64,000 nt of DNA from Bradyrhizobium diazoefficiens USDA 110 (GTDB taxonomy: Bacteria > Pseudomonadota > Alphaproteobacteria > Rhizobiales > Xanthobacteraceae): the NCBI RefSeq assembly GCF_000011365.1, contig NC_004463.1, forward strand, positions 7,550,001 to 7,614,000. The letters are read 5' to 3'. The position numbers and the translations under genes were made by a program. How positions within the stretch are numbered: the first letter of the stretch is position 1; each line of letters opens with the position of its first letter. Below the pieces are notes generated by a model. It did not search any database. It was not told the DNA's origin and worked only from the letters and a program-made list of their open reading frames with translations. Positions 53,817 through 63,553 of the stretch are shown in pieces.

Positions 53817-54179
53817 TCAGCGGACGGTGAACGGAATGTCGCCGCGGGTGATGTGCCCGTCGACGCTCAAAACCTGCCAGCGCAGGTGCCATGTCCCCGC
53901 CGGTAGTAGCGTCGCATCGGCATTGAGCTCGTCGGCGGGCGCATCGGAAGCCGGCCTCAGCGCGCGCGACGCACCATCCGGTGCCAGCAGCGTCAATTTC
54001 GAGCGCGCGTGATCGATCCGGCTGTTGAAGTGCAGGCGGATCGCGACGTTGTCGCCGGATATTGTCGCGCCGGTCGCCGGCGAGGACGAGACGATGATGG
54101 CGTGGGCCTGGGACGCGTTCGGATGAGCAGGAAACCACAGGGCGGATAGAACGAACGCGATTCGGAACAACGCGCGCAT
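53817..54179 (-). CDS. copC: CopC-domain periplasmic copper-binding protein
   Basis: From the ATG at 54179 the protein has 120 residues. It has a signal peptide ending ASQA-HA, after which the mature protein starts with His, as CopC proteins do (HAIIVSSSPATGATI). It has the copper-site end motif WQVLSVDGHITRGDIPFTV with the C-terminal His. CopC binds Cu(II) for CopD. A GTG at 54188 is an alternative start. It lies 10 nt upstream of the CopD gene. Confidence 0.88.
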   Translation of the reverse strand: MRALFRIAFVLSALWFPAHPNASQAHAIIVSSSPATGATISGDNVAIRLHFNSRIDHARSKLTLLAPDGASRALRPASDAPADELNADATLLPAGTWHLRWQVLSVDGHITRGDIPFTVR

Positions 54180-54351
54180 GATGCTCACTCGCTGTCGACA
54201 GCCGTCTCTTTCACCCGCCCACTGGCGTGTGAACTTTACCGGACGCTATGTTGGAGCGAGTTGGTCGTTCGCAAGAGCGCGAGGAATTTGGATCTGATCG
54301 CGGATCGCGGAAAATCGCCGATTGTTGCCGTTGCGACACACTCAGGTGCGA

Positions 54352-55422
54352 TCACCCCGGCGCGGCGCCCCTGCTCAGCTCGTCAGGATCGACCATGCGC
54401 CGCCGGGCGCTCGGAGCCATACGGCGATAGAGCACGACCGAGACGAGCCAGGCGAGCGCGAACAGCGCGATCACGGCGAAGCCGAAATTGGCGAGCGAGT
54501 CGTTGACGGCCTCGACCAGCGACCACAGCCCGCCGGACAGGCCGAGCCGGTCGCCGATGAGCCCCAGCGCCTCGATGCCGCCGATGAACAGCGCGACCGC
54601 GACCGAGGCGCCGGTGATCGTGAGGTTGTACCAGAGCTTGCGATAGGGATCGACGAAGGCCCAGCGATAGGCGCTCACCATCAGCGCGGAATCGGCGGTG
54701 TCGACCAGCGCCATGCCGGCGGCGAACAGGGCGGGGAACACCAGCACATGCGCGAGCGAGGCGCCGCGCGCGGCTTCGGTGGCGGAGATGCCGAGCAGGC
54801 CGATTTCGGTCGCGGTGTCGAAGCCGAGCCCGAACAGCAGGCCGAGCGGATACATGTGCCAGGGTTTGGTAACGAGGCGGAACATCGGGCCGAGCAAGCG
54901 CGCCAGGAATCCGCGGGTCGCGAGCAGCGCCTCGAGCTGCGCGGCGTCATGAATGCCTTGCTCGCGCACCTCGCGCAGGATCCGCCACAGGCCGACGAAG
55001 ATGGCGAGATTGATCGCCGCGATCACCAGCAGGAACAGCGCCGACACCGAGGTGCCGATCAGGGCGCCGATCTCCTTCAGCAGGCTGTCGCCGCCGAGAC
55101 TCACGACGCCGAGCGCGAGCAGCGTGGTCGCGGCCAGGACGACCGTGGAATGGCCGAGCGCGAAATACAGGCCGACGCTTCGCGGCGTGTCGCCCGCCTG
55201 CATCAGCTTGCGCACGACATTGTCGATCGCGGCGATGTGGTCGGCATCGACGGCGTGACGCAGGCCGAACACCCAGGCGAGCAGCGCGGTCGCCATCACC
55301 GCGGGCCGGTCGCCGAACATCGCGAAGGCGAAGACCCATGCGGCGATGTTGGCGGCGATCAGCCCGCCGAACAGCACGCCGGGCTCGAACGCCTGCCTCG
55401 CGACACCACCTGACTGAATCAC
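54352..55422 (-). CDS. Nickel/cobalt permease (NiCoT, HoxN/HupN type)
   Basis: The 356-residue permease carries the NiCoT signature HAVDADHIAAIDNV in the second helix and LGFDTATEIGLLG further along, both required for metal transport in the family. It has about eight membrane helices. The start is uncertain. GTG 55422 is used because upstream in-frame ATGs at 55458 and 55461 lie inside the NikR-like operator, although the GGAGG before the GTG is close. It would supply nickel for urease or hydrogenase. Confidence 0.85.
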   Translation of the reverse strand: MIQSGGVARQAFEPGVLFGGLIAANIAAWVFAFAMFGDRPAVMATALLAWVFGLRHAVDADHIAAIDNVVRKLMQAGDTPRSVGLYFALGHSTVVLAATTLLALGVVSLGGDSLLKEIGALIGTSVSALFLLVIAAINLAIFVGLWRILREVREQGIHDAAQLEALLATRGFLARLLGPMFRLVTKPWHMYPLGLLFGLGFDTATEIGLLGISATEAARGASLAHVLVFPALFAAGMALVDTADSALMVSAYRWAFVDPYRKLWYNLTITGASVAVALFIGGIEALGLIGDRLGLSGGLWSLVEAVNDSLANFGFAVIALFALAWLVSVVLYRRMAPSARRRMVDPDELSRGAAPG

Positions 55423-55433
55423 GTCACCCCTCC

Positions 55434-55465
55434 GAGTATGATGTTTATACCAATCCATCATACTC
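55434..55465 (-). promoter_or_regulatory. NikR-type operator upstream of the nickel permease gene
   Basis: GTATGA (55436-55441) and TCATAC (55458-55463) are separated by exactly 16 bases, the consensus arrangement for the nickel-responsive repressor NikR. The arms extend to 10 bp of perfect symmetry (GAGTATGATG and CATCATACTC). It sits immediately before the permease start, where bound NikR could block transcription. Confidence 0.8.
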
Positions 55466-55609
55466 GCCGGCAAGAGCGGGGCCATGTTCGGGGGACACAG
55501 CCGGTCACCCGGGAACGCGCGTCTCCACGATCGGCGATCGCGACATAGCGACGGCAGTTCGCGTCGAGCGCCTGGGCGGCGTGCAGGCGACCATCGGACC
55601 ATCCCCGAC

Positions 55610-56380
55610 TCAATGCGCCGCCAAGATCTCTCCCAGAAACTTCCTGGTGCGATCGTGCTGCGGATTCCTGAAGAAGCTTTCGGGCTCGGCCTCCTCCACG
55701 ATCCTGCCATCGGCCATGAAGATCACGCGATCGGCGACCTGCCGCGCAAACCCCATTTCATGGGTGACGCAGATCATGGTCATACCATCCGTCGCGAGCC
55801 CGATCATGGTGTCGAGGACCTCCTTGACCATTTCGGGGTCGAGCGCGGAGGTCGGCTCGTCGAACAGCATCACCTTCGGCTCCATGCAGAGCGCGCGCGC
55901 AATCGCAACGCGCTGTTGCTGGCCGCCCGACAACTGGGCCGGATATTTCTCGGCCTGGTTCCCTATTCTGACCCGATCGAGCAGACGGCGCGCGGTCTCT
56001 TCGGCTTTCACCCGCGGCACACCCCGGGAGCGCATTGGCGCCAGCATGCAGTTCTCCAGCACGGTCATGTGCGGAAACAGGTTGAATTGCTGGAACACCA
56101 TCCCGACCTCACGACGCACGGCATCGACCGAGCCGGCAGCGTCGTTCAGCCGCGTGCCGGCGACGACGACTTCGCCGCGCTGGTACGCTTCCAGCGCATT
56201 GATGCAGCGGATGAGGGTGGACTTGCCCGAACCGGACGGCCCGCACAGAACGATTTTCTCGCCCGGGCGGACCGTCAGGCTGATCTCGGTCAGGACCTGG
56301 TAGGTGCCGTACCATTTGCAGACGTCGCGCATGGCGATCATCGGTTCTGGGGCAGTTTCGATCGCGGCTACACCCGGCAT
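55610..56380 (-). CDS. Polar amino-acid-type ABC transporter ATP-binding protein
   Basis: The 256-residue ATPase has Walker A (GPSGSGKST), the Q-loop ([13 protein letters not shown]), the signature [15 protein letters not shown] and Walker B ([13 protein letters not shown]). It is of the GlnQ/HisP class. It is the last gene of a four-gene transporter cluster with a binding protein and two permeases. Confidence 0.93.
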   Translation of the reverse strand: MPGVAAIETAPEPMIAMRDVCKWYGTYQVLTEISLTVRPGEKIVLCGPSGSGKSTLIRCINALEAYQRGEVVVAGTRLNDAAGSVDAVRREVGMVFQQFNLFPHMTVLENCMLAPMRSRGVPRVKAEETARRLLDRVRIGNQAEKYPAQLSGGQQQRVAIARALCMEPKVMLFDEPTSALDPEMVKEVLDTMIGLATDGMTMICVTHEMGFARQVADRVIFMADGRIVEEAEPESFFRNPQHDRTRKFLGEILAAH

Positions 56381-56396
56381 GGCGCTCTCTCCGTGC

Positions 56397-57239
56397 CTAG
56401 CTGACGTTGAAGGGAATACCGGGAATGGTGTCGGGGAAAGCCGGCAGCGGATTATTCATCCACTTCTGATAGATCTTCGCCAGCTCGCCATTGGCCCTGA
56501 TCTTCTCAATGAAGTCGTTGGCGAAGGCGTTGATCTCCTTCTCTCCGAGCCGGGTGCAGGCGCCGTTGTAGAGTTTCGTGAATTCGAGCTTGTTCTCGTA
56601 ATAGCCGGGCTTCGATTCATCGAGGCGCGGAACGTAGAAGATGTTGCCACCGACCGCCTGGACCTGACCGGACAGCAGGGCCTGCATGGTCGGCGCGTCG
56701 CCGTCGAAGCGGCGAATGGTGGTGCCCGACGGCGCGGCCTTGGTTACGTCGCTGTCCTGCACGCTGCCGCGCGCGACGCCGATGACGTATTTGCCCATGT
56801 CGGCCGGAGATTTGATCTCGAACTCCTTCGGCGCGATGAAGGTGATGATGTTCGCGCCGTAGGGTTTTGAGAACTGCACGGCCTTGGCCCGCTCCGGCAG
56901 CATGGCCATGGTCGCGAACAGGATATCGACACGACCGGAGGTCAGGGCCGGGATACGATTGGCGACCGCCAGTTGCGTGAACTCGGCGGGCACACCGAGC
57001 TCCCTGGCGAACAGCGCCGAAATCTCCGCATCGTACCCATCCTGCTTTCCCGTCGCATCGACAAATCCCCAGGGCGGATTATCGCCCTGGATGCCGATCA
57101 GAACCTTGCCCCTCGCCTTGATCTCCGACGGCGTCACCGCATAAGCGGCGCGCGTCAGCACGAATGGCGCGGCGATCGTCGCGGCTCCGAGCGCCAGCAG
57201 ACGACGCCGATTGAGTCCTGTGGTCCTTGCGTTGGTCAT
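56397..57239 (-). CDS. Polar amino-acid-type ABC transporter substrate-binding protein
   Basis: From the second of two tandem ATGs (57239, five bases after GGAGGGA) the protein has 280 residues. It has a twin-arginine-like signal ([20 protein letters not shown]) and the class 3 binding fold ([27 protein letters not shown]-like [40 protein letters not shown]). The ligand is unknown. It belongs with the permeases upstream and the ATPase downstream. Confidence 0.9.
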   Translation of the reverse strand: MTNARTTGLNRRRLLALGAATIAAPFVLTRAAYAVTPSEIKARGKVLIGIQGDNPPWGFVDATGKQDGYDAEISALFARELGVPAEFTQLAVANRIPALTSGRVDILFATMAMLPERAKAVQFSKPYGANIITFIAPKEFEIKSPADMGKYVIGVARGSVQDSDVTKAAPSGTTIRRFDGDAPTMQALLSGQVQAVGGNIFYVPRLDESKPGYYENKLEFTKLYNGACTRLGEKEINAFANDFIEKIRANGELAKIYQKWMNNPLPAFPDTIPGIPFNVS

Positions 57240-57283
57240 CATTCCCTCCTCTGTCCTCGTCCTGTTGTCTGTCGTTGCCCTCG

Positions 57284-57925
57284 TCATCGCGCGGCGACGG
57301 CCATCCGGCGTTCGAGCTGCGCGCCAACGAGCGACAGCGGCCAGCAGATGGCGAAATAGAGGACGCACACCAAGCCGAGGACGAGCAGCGGCTTGAAGTT
57401 CTGGTTGGACACGATGGTCCCTGCCCGCATCAATTCGGTGAAGCCGATGATCGCTGCGAGCGACGTTCCCTTGATCAGCTGGACCAGAAATCCGATCGTC
57501 GCCGGCAGCGAAATGCGGATCGCCTGCGGCAGGACGACATCCTGCATCTGCGAGCCGTAGTTGAGGCTCAGCGCCTTGGCGGCCTCGACCTGGCCTTTCG
57601 GCACCGCCTCGATCGCGCCGCGCCAGATCTCGCCGAGGAACGCGCCGGAATGCAGTGTGAAGCCGATGGAGACCGAAACCCAGGCATCGAGCTTGAGGCC
57701 CGCCAGCGCCAGCCCGTAATAGACCACGAACAATTGCATCAGAAGCGGCGTGCCCTGGAACAAGGCGATGTAGCCGGCCGCGACGCGCTCCAGCGCGCGG
57801 TGGCCCGACGTGCGCGCGAGCGCCACGCCGAGGCCGGCGATCGAGCCGACCACGAAGCCGATCGCGGACAGCGCAAGTGTCCATTTGAGGCCACCGAGCA
57901 GAAACAGGAACTGATTCCGGTCCAT
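57284..57925 (-). CDS. Polar amino-acid-type ABC transporter permease (second)
   Basis: The 213-residue inner-membrane protein has the HisM/GlnP-type permease motif (ALSAIGFVVGSIAGLGVALA; GAFLGEIWRGAIEAVPKGQV; EAAKALSLNYGSQMQDVVLP). It starts 6 nt after the first permease gene ends and pairs with it. Confidence 0.92.
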   Translation of the reverse strand: MDRNQFLFLLGGLKWTLALSAIGFVVGSIAGLGVALARTSGHRALERVAAGYIALFQGTPLLMQLFVVYYGLALAGLKLDAWVSVSIGFTLHSGAFLGEIWRGAIEAVPKGQVEAAKALSLNYGSQMQDVVLPQAIRISLPATIGFLVQLIKGTSLAAIIGFTELMRAGTIVSNQNFKPLLVLGLVCVLYFAICWPLSLVGAQLERRMAVAAR

Positions 57926-57931
57926 CGCCCC

Positions 57932-58600
57932 TCACTTCACGGGATAGCTGAAGTAACGCGCGTTGATCAGCGCGAACATCTGCATCAGCATCCACGACAT
58001 GGCGAAATAGAGCAGCGTGACGACGCCATAGACCTCGAAACTGCGGAAGGTATTGGTCTCGATCGTCTGCCCGACCGAGGTCAGTTCATAGGCCGAGATC
58101 GCAGACGCGATGCTGGTCGTCAGCGTCAGCATGATGAACTGGCTGGTCAGCGACGGATAGATCGCGCGCAGCGCCGGCTTCAGCACGATCAGGCGGAACA
58201 CCTGCGCCCGGCTCAGGCTGAGCGCGAGACCGGCTTCCACCTGCCCCTTGTTGATCGACTGCACGCCACCGCGGATGATTTCGATCGCATAGGCCCCGCC
58301 GTTGACACCGAGCGCGATGATCGCGGTCAGAGTCGGATCGAGGCGAACGCCGACCAGCGGCAGCGCGAAGAAGATGAAATAGATCTGCCCGAGGAACGGC
58401 GTGTTGCGGATCGCCTCGACAAAGGCGATGACGAGCCAGCGCAGCGCCAAGACGCGGGATTCGCGCAGCACGACGCCGCCAATCCCGATCGCAAGCGCCA
58501 GCACCATGGCGGACAACGCGAGCTCCAGCGTTCCCGCACAGCCCCACAGCAGGTCCGGAAGTCCGTCCAGCACGGGGCTAAAGTCGAACGTGTAGTTCAC
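57932..58600 (-). CDS. Polar amino-acid-type ABC transporter permease (first)
   Basis: The 222-residue permease has GGAYAIEIIRGGVQSINKGQ and AGLALSLSRAQVFRLIVLKP, the EAA-type cytoplasmic loop. Its partner gene follows. The 102-nt spacer to the MocA-like gene holds a GCCGGC/GCCGGC hairpin (58619-58636) that may slow but not stop transcription. Confidence 0.92.
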   Translation of the reverse strand: MNYTFDFSPVLDGLPDLLWGCAGTLELALSAMVLALAIGIGGVVLRESRVLALRWLVIAFVEAIRNTPFLGQIYFIFFALPLVGVRLDPTLTAIIALGVNGGAYAIEIIRGGVQSINKGQVEAGLALSLSRAQVFRLIVLKPALRAIYPSLTSQFIMLTLTTSIASAISAYELTSVGQTIETNTFRSFEVYGVVTLLYFAMSWMLMQMFALINARYFSYPVK

Positions 58601-58702
58601 CTCGTTCCCTCCCTCCGGGCCGGCCCTTTTGCCGGCGTCGTTGAGATCGCGCCGCGGCTCTGCCCATCCTGGTCCGCCGAGCGGCGGTGAATGTGTTTGC
58701 GC

Positions 58703-59803
58703 TCAGGAAGCCCTTTGCTGGTCTGACGTTGCCGGCACGACCGGACTTGCGAGCGTTTCGTAGCGATGGCGCAGGTCGACGCGTCGTCCACCGGCGGCGG
58801 CCTCGGCGACCGCCAGGGTCGCGATCAGGCTGCGCGCGCCGTCCTCGACCGGCTGCAATGACCGCGCGTTGCCGCGAATGATGTCGCGGAAATGGTCGAG
58901 CTGGGCGACGTAGGGGTCAACCGAGGAGGCATGGATGCGCTGGGCCTGGATCGGCTTGTTCCAGTCCTGCGCGCCGCCGGCCTGCGACCATTGCACGAGC
59001 GCCGGAAATTCGATCGACCCGGTTCGGCCGAGGAAGCGATAGCTGCTCTCGCCGCTGAACGGGAATTCGGGGGCCTCGCCGAGCCCCTGCTCGGAGGTCC
59101 AGGGCGAGACGGCGCTGTCGCTGATGAAAAACGTGCCGAGCGCGCCGCTGTCGAATTCGATCAGCGCCGCGGCGGTATCCTCGACCGCAAAGCTGCGCTG
59201 GCGGTTCGACGCAATCGCTTCCACGGCGACGATCTCGCCCACGGTGAAGCGCAGGAAGTCGATTTCGTGGATGAGGTTGATCAGGATTGGTCCGCCGCCA
59301 GCCTGCGAGCGCCATGGCGCGATCTCGAAATAGGCCGCCGGCTTGTGGGTGGCCCAGATCGCCGACACCCCGACGACATCGCCGATGCGCTTGTCTCCCA
59401 AAGTCGCCTTCAGCGTCCTGACCTGCTGATGGTGGCGGCGGTGATGCCCGACCAGCGACTGGATGCCGGCCTTGCGCACCTCGGCAATCAGGCTTGCCGC
59501 GGTCTCCACCGTGTCCGTGACCGGCTTCTCGATCAGGATGTGAATCCCGCGCCTGGCGCATGCGATGCCCTGCTCGGCATGAAGCTGGTTGGGTGAGGCG
59601 ATGATCACGGCCTCCGGCCGCGCCTCGTCGAGCAGTTTCCGGTAGTCGGCGAAGACAGGGGTCCCGGGATAATCGGCTGCGATCCGATCGGAGTTCACGT
59701 CCGCGATGCCGACGAGGTCATAGTCCCCACGTCCGGCCAGCTTGGCGAGGTGCTTCCGCCCGATCAGCCCCGCGCCGATGACGCCTATGGTGATGTTCTT
59801 CAT
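58703..59803 (-). CDS. Gfo/Idh/MocA-family NAD(P)-dependent oxidoreductase
   Basis: The 366-residue enzyme has the Rossmann motif GVIGAGLIGRKHLAKLAGRG, the family motif EKPVTDTVETAASLIAEVRK and the substrate region LINLIHEIDFLRFTVGEIVA. Such enzymes oxidise sugars, inositols or related compounds. ATG 59803 follows directly on the isomerase stop. It probably acts with the TIM-barrel isomerase and the ABC transporter downstream. Confidence 0.9.
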   Translation of the reverse strand: MKNITIGVIGAGLIGRKHLAKLAGRGDYDLVGIADVNSDRIAADYPGTPVFADYRKLLDEARPEAVIIASPNQLHAEQGIACARRGIHILIEKPVTDTVETAASLIAEVRKAGIQSLVGHHRRHHQQVRTLKATLGDKRIGDVVGVSAIWATHKPAAYFEIAPWRSQAGGGPILINLIHEIDFLRFTVGEIVAVEAIASNRQRSFAVEDTAAALIEFDSGALGTFFISDSAVSPWTSEQGLGEAPEFPFSGESSYRFLGRTGSIEFPALVQWSQAGGAQDWNKPIQAQRIHASSVDPYVAQLDHFRDIIRGNARSLQPVEDGARSLIATLAVAEAAAGGRRVDLRHRYETLASPVVPATSDQQRAS

Positions 59804-59804
59804 C

Positions 59805-60665
59805 TCACGTCGTCCGTATCTGGATTGGGCCGCCGGCTTCGCGGCGATGGTCTGGCCGCCACGCTCCCCGTGGCCGATGCTCGAGCAGGCGCCTCGTGGC
59901 GTCGAACGCGGTGGCGAGCCGGGGCCGCACCGCCAAGGCCGGCAACGGCATCTCGACGCTGAGGCTCGCGTCCACCGGAAGCGCTTCGAGGAGCTCGCCG
60001 AGCGGCAAGGCGCCTTCGCCCGGCGGCAACCGGCCTTCGCGCGCTTCAGCGATGATGGCGGCATCGCTCGCAGGCATATCCGCGACGACGTCGCAGATCT
60101 GCGCGGCGCGCAAATAGTGCGCGGGAATCGAGATCAAGTCGCCCGGCTTGCCGCCGCAACGATGGAGATGCAGCGCATCGACGAGAATGGTGCCGTTGGC
60201 CTTGCCCGCGCCACGCACGATCGCCGCGGCCTGCGGCAGCGAGCCAATCGCGCGCCAGCGCATGAACTCCAGGTCGACACGCAGGCCGAATTGCTGCGCG
60301 AGGTCGCAGAGATCAGCGAAATGCGCGGTGAGGCGGACCGGATCGTCGTCATCCCCCGATGCCGTGACCGCCACCGCGCCGAGATCGGCTGCGGCTTCGA
60401 ACAGGCCCGCGAGCGCCGGAATGTCGATGCGAGGCGTGAGCTGAACGAACTCGATCTCGTTCAGTCGCACTCCCTCGCCGGCGAGAGACCGTTTGAGCTC
60501 GCGGTGCGCGTCCGTTCCCATCCGCGTCGGATAGGCAGGTCCGCCGGCAGTCGCAGGGATCGCGCGCAGGCCGATGAAGCTGAAGCCGGCACGCGCGGCC
60601 TCGGCCACAAGCGCGACAGGCGCAAGGTCCAGGGCCGTCAGATGAGCAAGGCCGAGATCCGTCAT
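59805..60665 (-). CDS. TIM-barrel sugar-phosphate isomerase/epimerase-like protein
   Basis: The 286-residue protein has an AP-endonuclease-2-type TIM barrel (FAEAGF-like VAEAARAGFSFIGLRAIPAT; GLRVDLEFMRWRAIGSLPQA; ILVDALHLHRCGGKPGDLIS). The barrel glutamate and histidines fit the IolE/IolI or xylose-isomerase-like superfamily. It is the first gene of the leftward catabolic unit. Its ATG is 12 nt from the palindromic operator at 60677. Confidence 0.83.
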   Translation of the reverse strand: MTDLGLAHLTALDLAPVALVAEAARAGFSFIGLRAIPATAGGPAYPTRMGTDAHRELKRSLAGEGVRLNEIEFVQLTPRIDIPALAGLFEAAADLGAVAVTASGDDDDPVRLTAHFADLCDLAQQFGLRVDLEFMRWRAIGSLPQAAAIVRGAGKANGTILVDALHLHRCGGKPGDLISIPAHYLRAAQICDVVADMPASDAAIIAEAREGRLPPGEGALPLGELLEALPVDASLSVEMPLPALAVRPRLATAFDATRRLLEHRPRGAWRPDHRREAGGPIQIRTT

Positions 60666-60676
60666 AGATAATTAAT

Positions 60677-60704
60677 CCATAGGTTAATTAGAATTAACCT
60701 ATGG
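60677..60704. promoter_or_regulatory. Perfect 13-bp palindrome in the divergent spacer (probable TetR operator)
   Basis: CCATAGGTTAATT and AATTAACCTATGG are separated by two bases. The AT-rich flanks (TAATTAAT and GATAATTG) extend the symmetry in part. It lies between the leftward isomerase gene and the rightward tetR-type gene. Confidence 0.78.
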
Positions 60705-60788
60705 GATAATTGATGTCAAGGACCGCCGATTGCGCTATGGAGGGTGGGGCAAGCAGGCCTGGCCGGATGCAAAGGACCGAACCGCCGG

Positions 60789-61457
60789 ATGAGACCCAAG
60801 GAAAAGCCCGTCGCGGAGGACGCGAAGCAGCCGCCGGTGCGGCGGCGCGACCGGGAGCGCACCAAGCGCGAGATCCTGGAGATCGCGTTCGCGGAATTCG
60901 CCGAGAACGGCCTCGCCGGCGGCAATACCGATGCCATCGCCGCACGCGCCAACATCACCAAGCGGCTGATTTTCTACTACTTCAAATCCAAGGAAGAGCT
61001 GTTCACGGCCGTGCTCGAGATGGCCTACGCCAAGATGCGCGTCGCCGAGCAGGATCTTCACCTCGAAGCGCTCGCGCCGGAGGCCGCGATTCGCAGGCTG
61101 GCCGAGTTCACCTTCGATTTCGACCAGGCCAACCCGGAATATGTCCGGCTGGTCACGATCGAGAACATCCATCGCGGACGGCACATCCGGGGCAGCAAGA
61201 AGCTCAAGGAGATGACGCGGCCGATTGTCAGCCAGATCGCCGCGGTGCTGGACCGGGGCGTTCGCGCCGGCGCGATCAGACCCGGCATCGATCCGATCGA
61301 ACTGCACATGTCGCTGAACGCGCTCTGCTTCTTCTCGGTCGCGAACCGGCATACGTTCGAGGCGCAATTCGCAACCGACATGTCCTCGCAGAAGGCCAAG
61401 GCACAGCGGCGGCTCGAAATCGCCGACCTGCTCTGGCGCTATGTGCGGAGCGACTAG
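60789..61457 (+). CDS. TetR-family transcriptional regulator
   Basis: The 222-residue regulator has a basic N-terminal tail (PVRRRDRERTKREILEIAFA), the DNA-binding helix pair (FAENGLAGGNTDAIAARANI; TKRLIFYYFKSKEELFTAVL) and a C-terminal domain with MTRPIVSQIAAVLDRGVRAG. ATG 60789 is preferred; a GTG at 60744 lies in frame. It diverges from the isomerase-MocA-ABC unit across a palindrome, so it probably represses that unit. Confidence 0.88.
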   Translation: MRPKEKPVAEDAKQPPVRRRDRERTKREILEIAFAEFAENGLAGGNTDAIAARANITKRLIFYYFKSKEELFTAVLEMAYAKMRVAEQDLHLEALAPEAAIRRLAEFTFDFDQANPEYVRLVTIENIHRGRHIRGSKKLKEMTRPIVSQIAAVLDRGVRAGAIRPGIDPIELHMSLNALCFFSVANRHTFEAQFATDMSSQKAKAQRRLEIADLLWRYVRSD

Positions 61458-61646
61458 CGAAGGCGAATTGACGATGCCCCGCCCGGCTGGGCGCGATGCA
61501 TCGTCGCGACGGCACGACCGCGCCATACACACCTTCGCCATTTCGCCGCAGGGGTTCCCCGCCTTGTCGGCATTGCCGCCTTGCCCGCGATGCAACATGA
61601 TGGGCCGCCGGTGACGACTTTTCTGCGCGAAGGTGGAGCTCATCCG

Positions 61647-63434
61647 ATGAACGAGAACGAAATCCGCGAGGCCATCGCGGAGGTGAAGGACGGCACGCTG
61701 TCGCGGCGCTCATTCATCCGGACAATGGCCGCGGTCGGGATCGCGGCGCCCGTTGCAAGCCAGATTCTGCTCTGGAACGACGTGGCGATGGCGGATGCCA
61801 CCTTGCCATACAAGCCGACCAAGGCCGGCGGCGGCGGCCCGCTGAAGATCCTGATCTGGCAGGCCCCCACCCTGCTCAATCCGCATTTCGCGCTCGGCAC
61901 CAAGGACCAGGTCGCCTCGCGCATCTTCTTCGAGCCGCTCGCCGGCTGGGACAGGGAGGGCAACCTCATCCCCTGCCTCGCTGCGGAGGTTCCGACCAAG
62001 GCGAACGGCGGCCTCTCGCCGGATGGCACCAGCGTGACCTGGAAGCTGAAGCAGGGCGTCAGGTGGCATGACGGCAAGCCCTTCACCGCCGACGACGTCG
62101 TCTTCACCTGGCAATATGCCGCAGATCTGGCGACGGCGGCGTACACCACGGGCTCCTACCAGAACATCAAGGTCGAGAAGATCGACGACCACACCGTCAA
62201 GGTCATCTTCAAGGCCCCGACCCCGTTCTGGGCCGACCCCTTCGTCGGCGCGGTCGGCCAGATCCTGCCGAAACATCATTTCGGCGACTATGCCGGCGCG
62301 AAGTCGCGCGACGCACCGGGCAATCTGAAGCCGGTCGGCACCGGCCCGTACAAATTCGTCGAGTTCAAGCCGGGCGATTTGATCCTGGCCGAGCGCAACC
62401 CCGACTATCACGTCAAGAACCAGCCATACTTCGACACGCTCGAGGTCAAGGGCGGCGGCGATGCGGTCTCCGCCGCGCGCGCCGTGCTGCAGACCGGCGA
62501 ATACGACTATGCCTGGAACCTGCTGGTGGAGGACGAAGTCCTCAAGCGCATGGAGGCCAGCGGCAAAGGCAAGGTGGAGTTCACGCTCTCCGGCGGCGTC
62601 GAGTTCATCGTCCTCAACACGACGGACCCGTGGACCGAGGTCGACGGCGAGCGTTCGAACGCCAAGACCAGGCACCCAACGCTGTCCGATCCGGCCGTTC
62701 GCCGGGCGTTCAACCTGCTGGTCGATCGCGAGGCAATCCAGAAATTCATCTACGGCCGCGCCGCCGTCGCGACGGCGAGCTTCGTCAACCAGCCCAGCCA
62801 GTTCAAGTCGAGCAGACTGAAATACGAGTTCAACGTCGACAAGGCGAACAAGATCCTCGACGAGGCCGGCTGGAAGATGGACGCTGACGGCATTCGCGAG
62901 AAGGACGGCAAGAAGCTCAAATACGTCTTCCAGACCTCGATCAACGCCCCGCGGCAGAAGACGCAGGCCATCATCAAGCAGGCCTGCCAGAAGGCCGGGA
63001 TCGACATCGAGATCAAGTCGGTCACGGCATCGGTGTTCTTCTCGTCCGATGTCGGCAACCCCGACACCTATTCGAAGCTCTATTGCGACATGGAGATGTA
63101 CAACACGACGCAGCCGCAGCCCGATCCCGAGCGCTTCCTGAACCAGTGCGTCTCCTGGGAGATTTCGTCCAAGGAGAACAAATGGCTCGGCCGCAACGTC
63201 TCGCGCTGGTCCGATCCCGAGGCCGACAAGGCCTACAAGGCCGCGCAAAGCGAGCTCGATCCGGTCAAGCGCGCCGCGCTGCTGATCAAGGTCAACGAGA
63301 TCTTCTGCGAAGCCAACGTGCTCGTGCCGCTGCTGTCGCGCAACATCGTCGGCGGCGCCGTCAACAGCCTCATGACCGACATCTCGGGCTGGGACGTCAC
63401 GACGTGGAATCTGGGGAGTTGGTATCGGAGTTGA
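61647..63434 (+). CDS. Peptide/nickel-type ABC transporter substrate-binding protein
   Basis: From ATG 61647 (GGAG nine bases upstream) the protein has 595 residues. A twin-arginine-like signal (SRRSFIRTMAAVGIAAPVAS) precedes the oligopeptide-binding fold (KILIWQAPTLLNPHFALGTK; WKLKQGVRWHDGKPFTADDV; LKPVGTGPYKFVEFKPGDLI). No permease or ATPase gene is seen in the 570 nt downstream before the convergent gene, so it is an orphan in this window. Confidence 0.9.
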   Translation: MNENEIREAIAEVKDGTLSRRSFIRTMAAVGIAAPVASQILLWNDVAMADATLPYKPTKAGGGGPLKILIWQAPTLLNPHFALGTKDQVASRIFFEPLAGWDREGNLIPCLAAEVPTKANGGLSPDGTSVTWKLKQGVRWHDGKPFTADDVVFTWQYAADLATAAYTTGSYQNIKVEKIDDHTVKVIFKAPTPFWADPFVGAVGQILPKHHFGDYAGAKSRDAPGNLKPVGTGPYKFVEFKPGDLILAERNPDYHVKNQPYFDTLEVKGGGDAVSAARAVLQTGEYDYAWNLLVEDEVLKRMEASGKGKVEFTLSGGVEFIVLNTTDPWTEVDGERSNAKTRHPTLSDPAVRRAFNLLVDREAIQKFIYGRAAVATASFVNQPSQFKSSRLKYEFNVDKANKILDEAGWKMDADGIREKDGKKLKYVFQTSINAPRQKTQAIIKQACQKAGIDIEIKSVTASVFFSSDVGNPDTYSKLYCDMEMYNTTQPQPDPERFLNQCVSWEISSKENKWLGRNVSRWSDPEADKAYKAAQSELDPVKRAALLIKVNEIFCEANVLVPLLSRNIVGGAVNSLMTDISGWDVTTWNLGSWYRS

Positions 63435-63553
63435 GGGGGACATAGGAGCGCGACGAGCGCTGTCTCAACCGCATCATTGCCCTCCGGACGAGGGTGAATG
63501 CGACTTTCTTTCCGTTCAAGTACGGCGAAGGGGCGCTGCGTTCGCTCATACGC

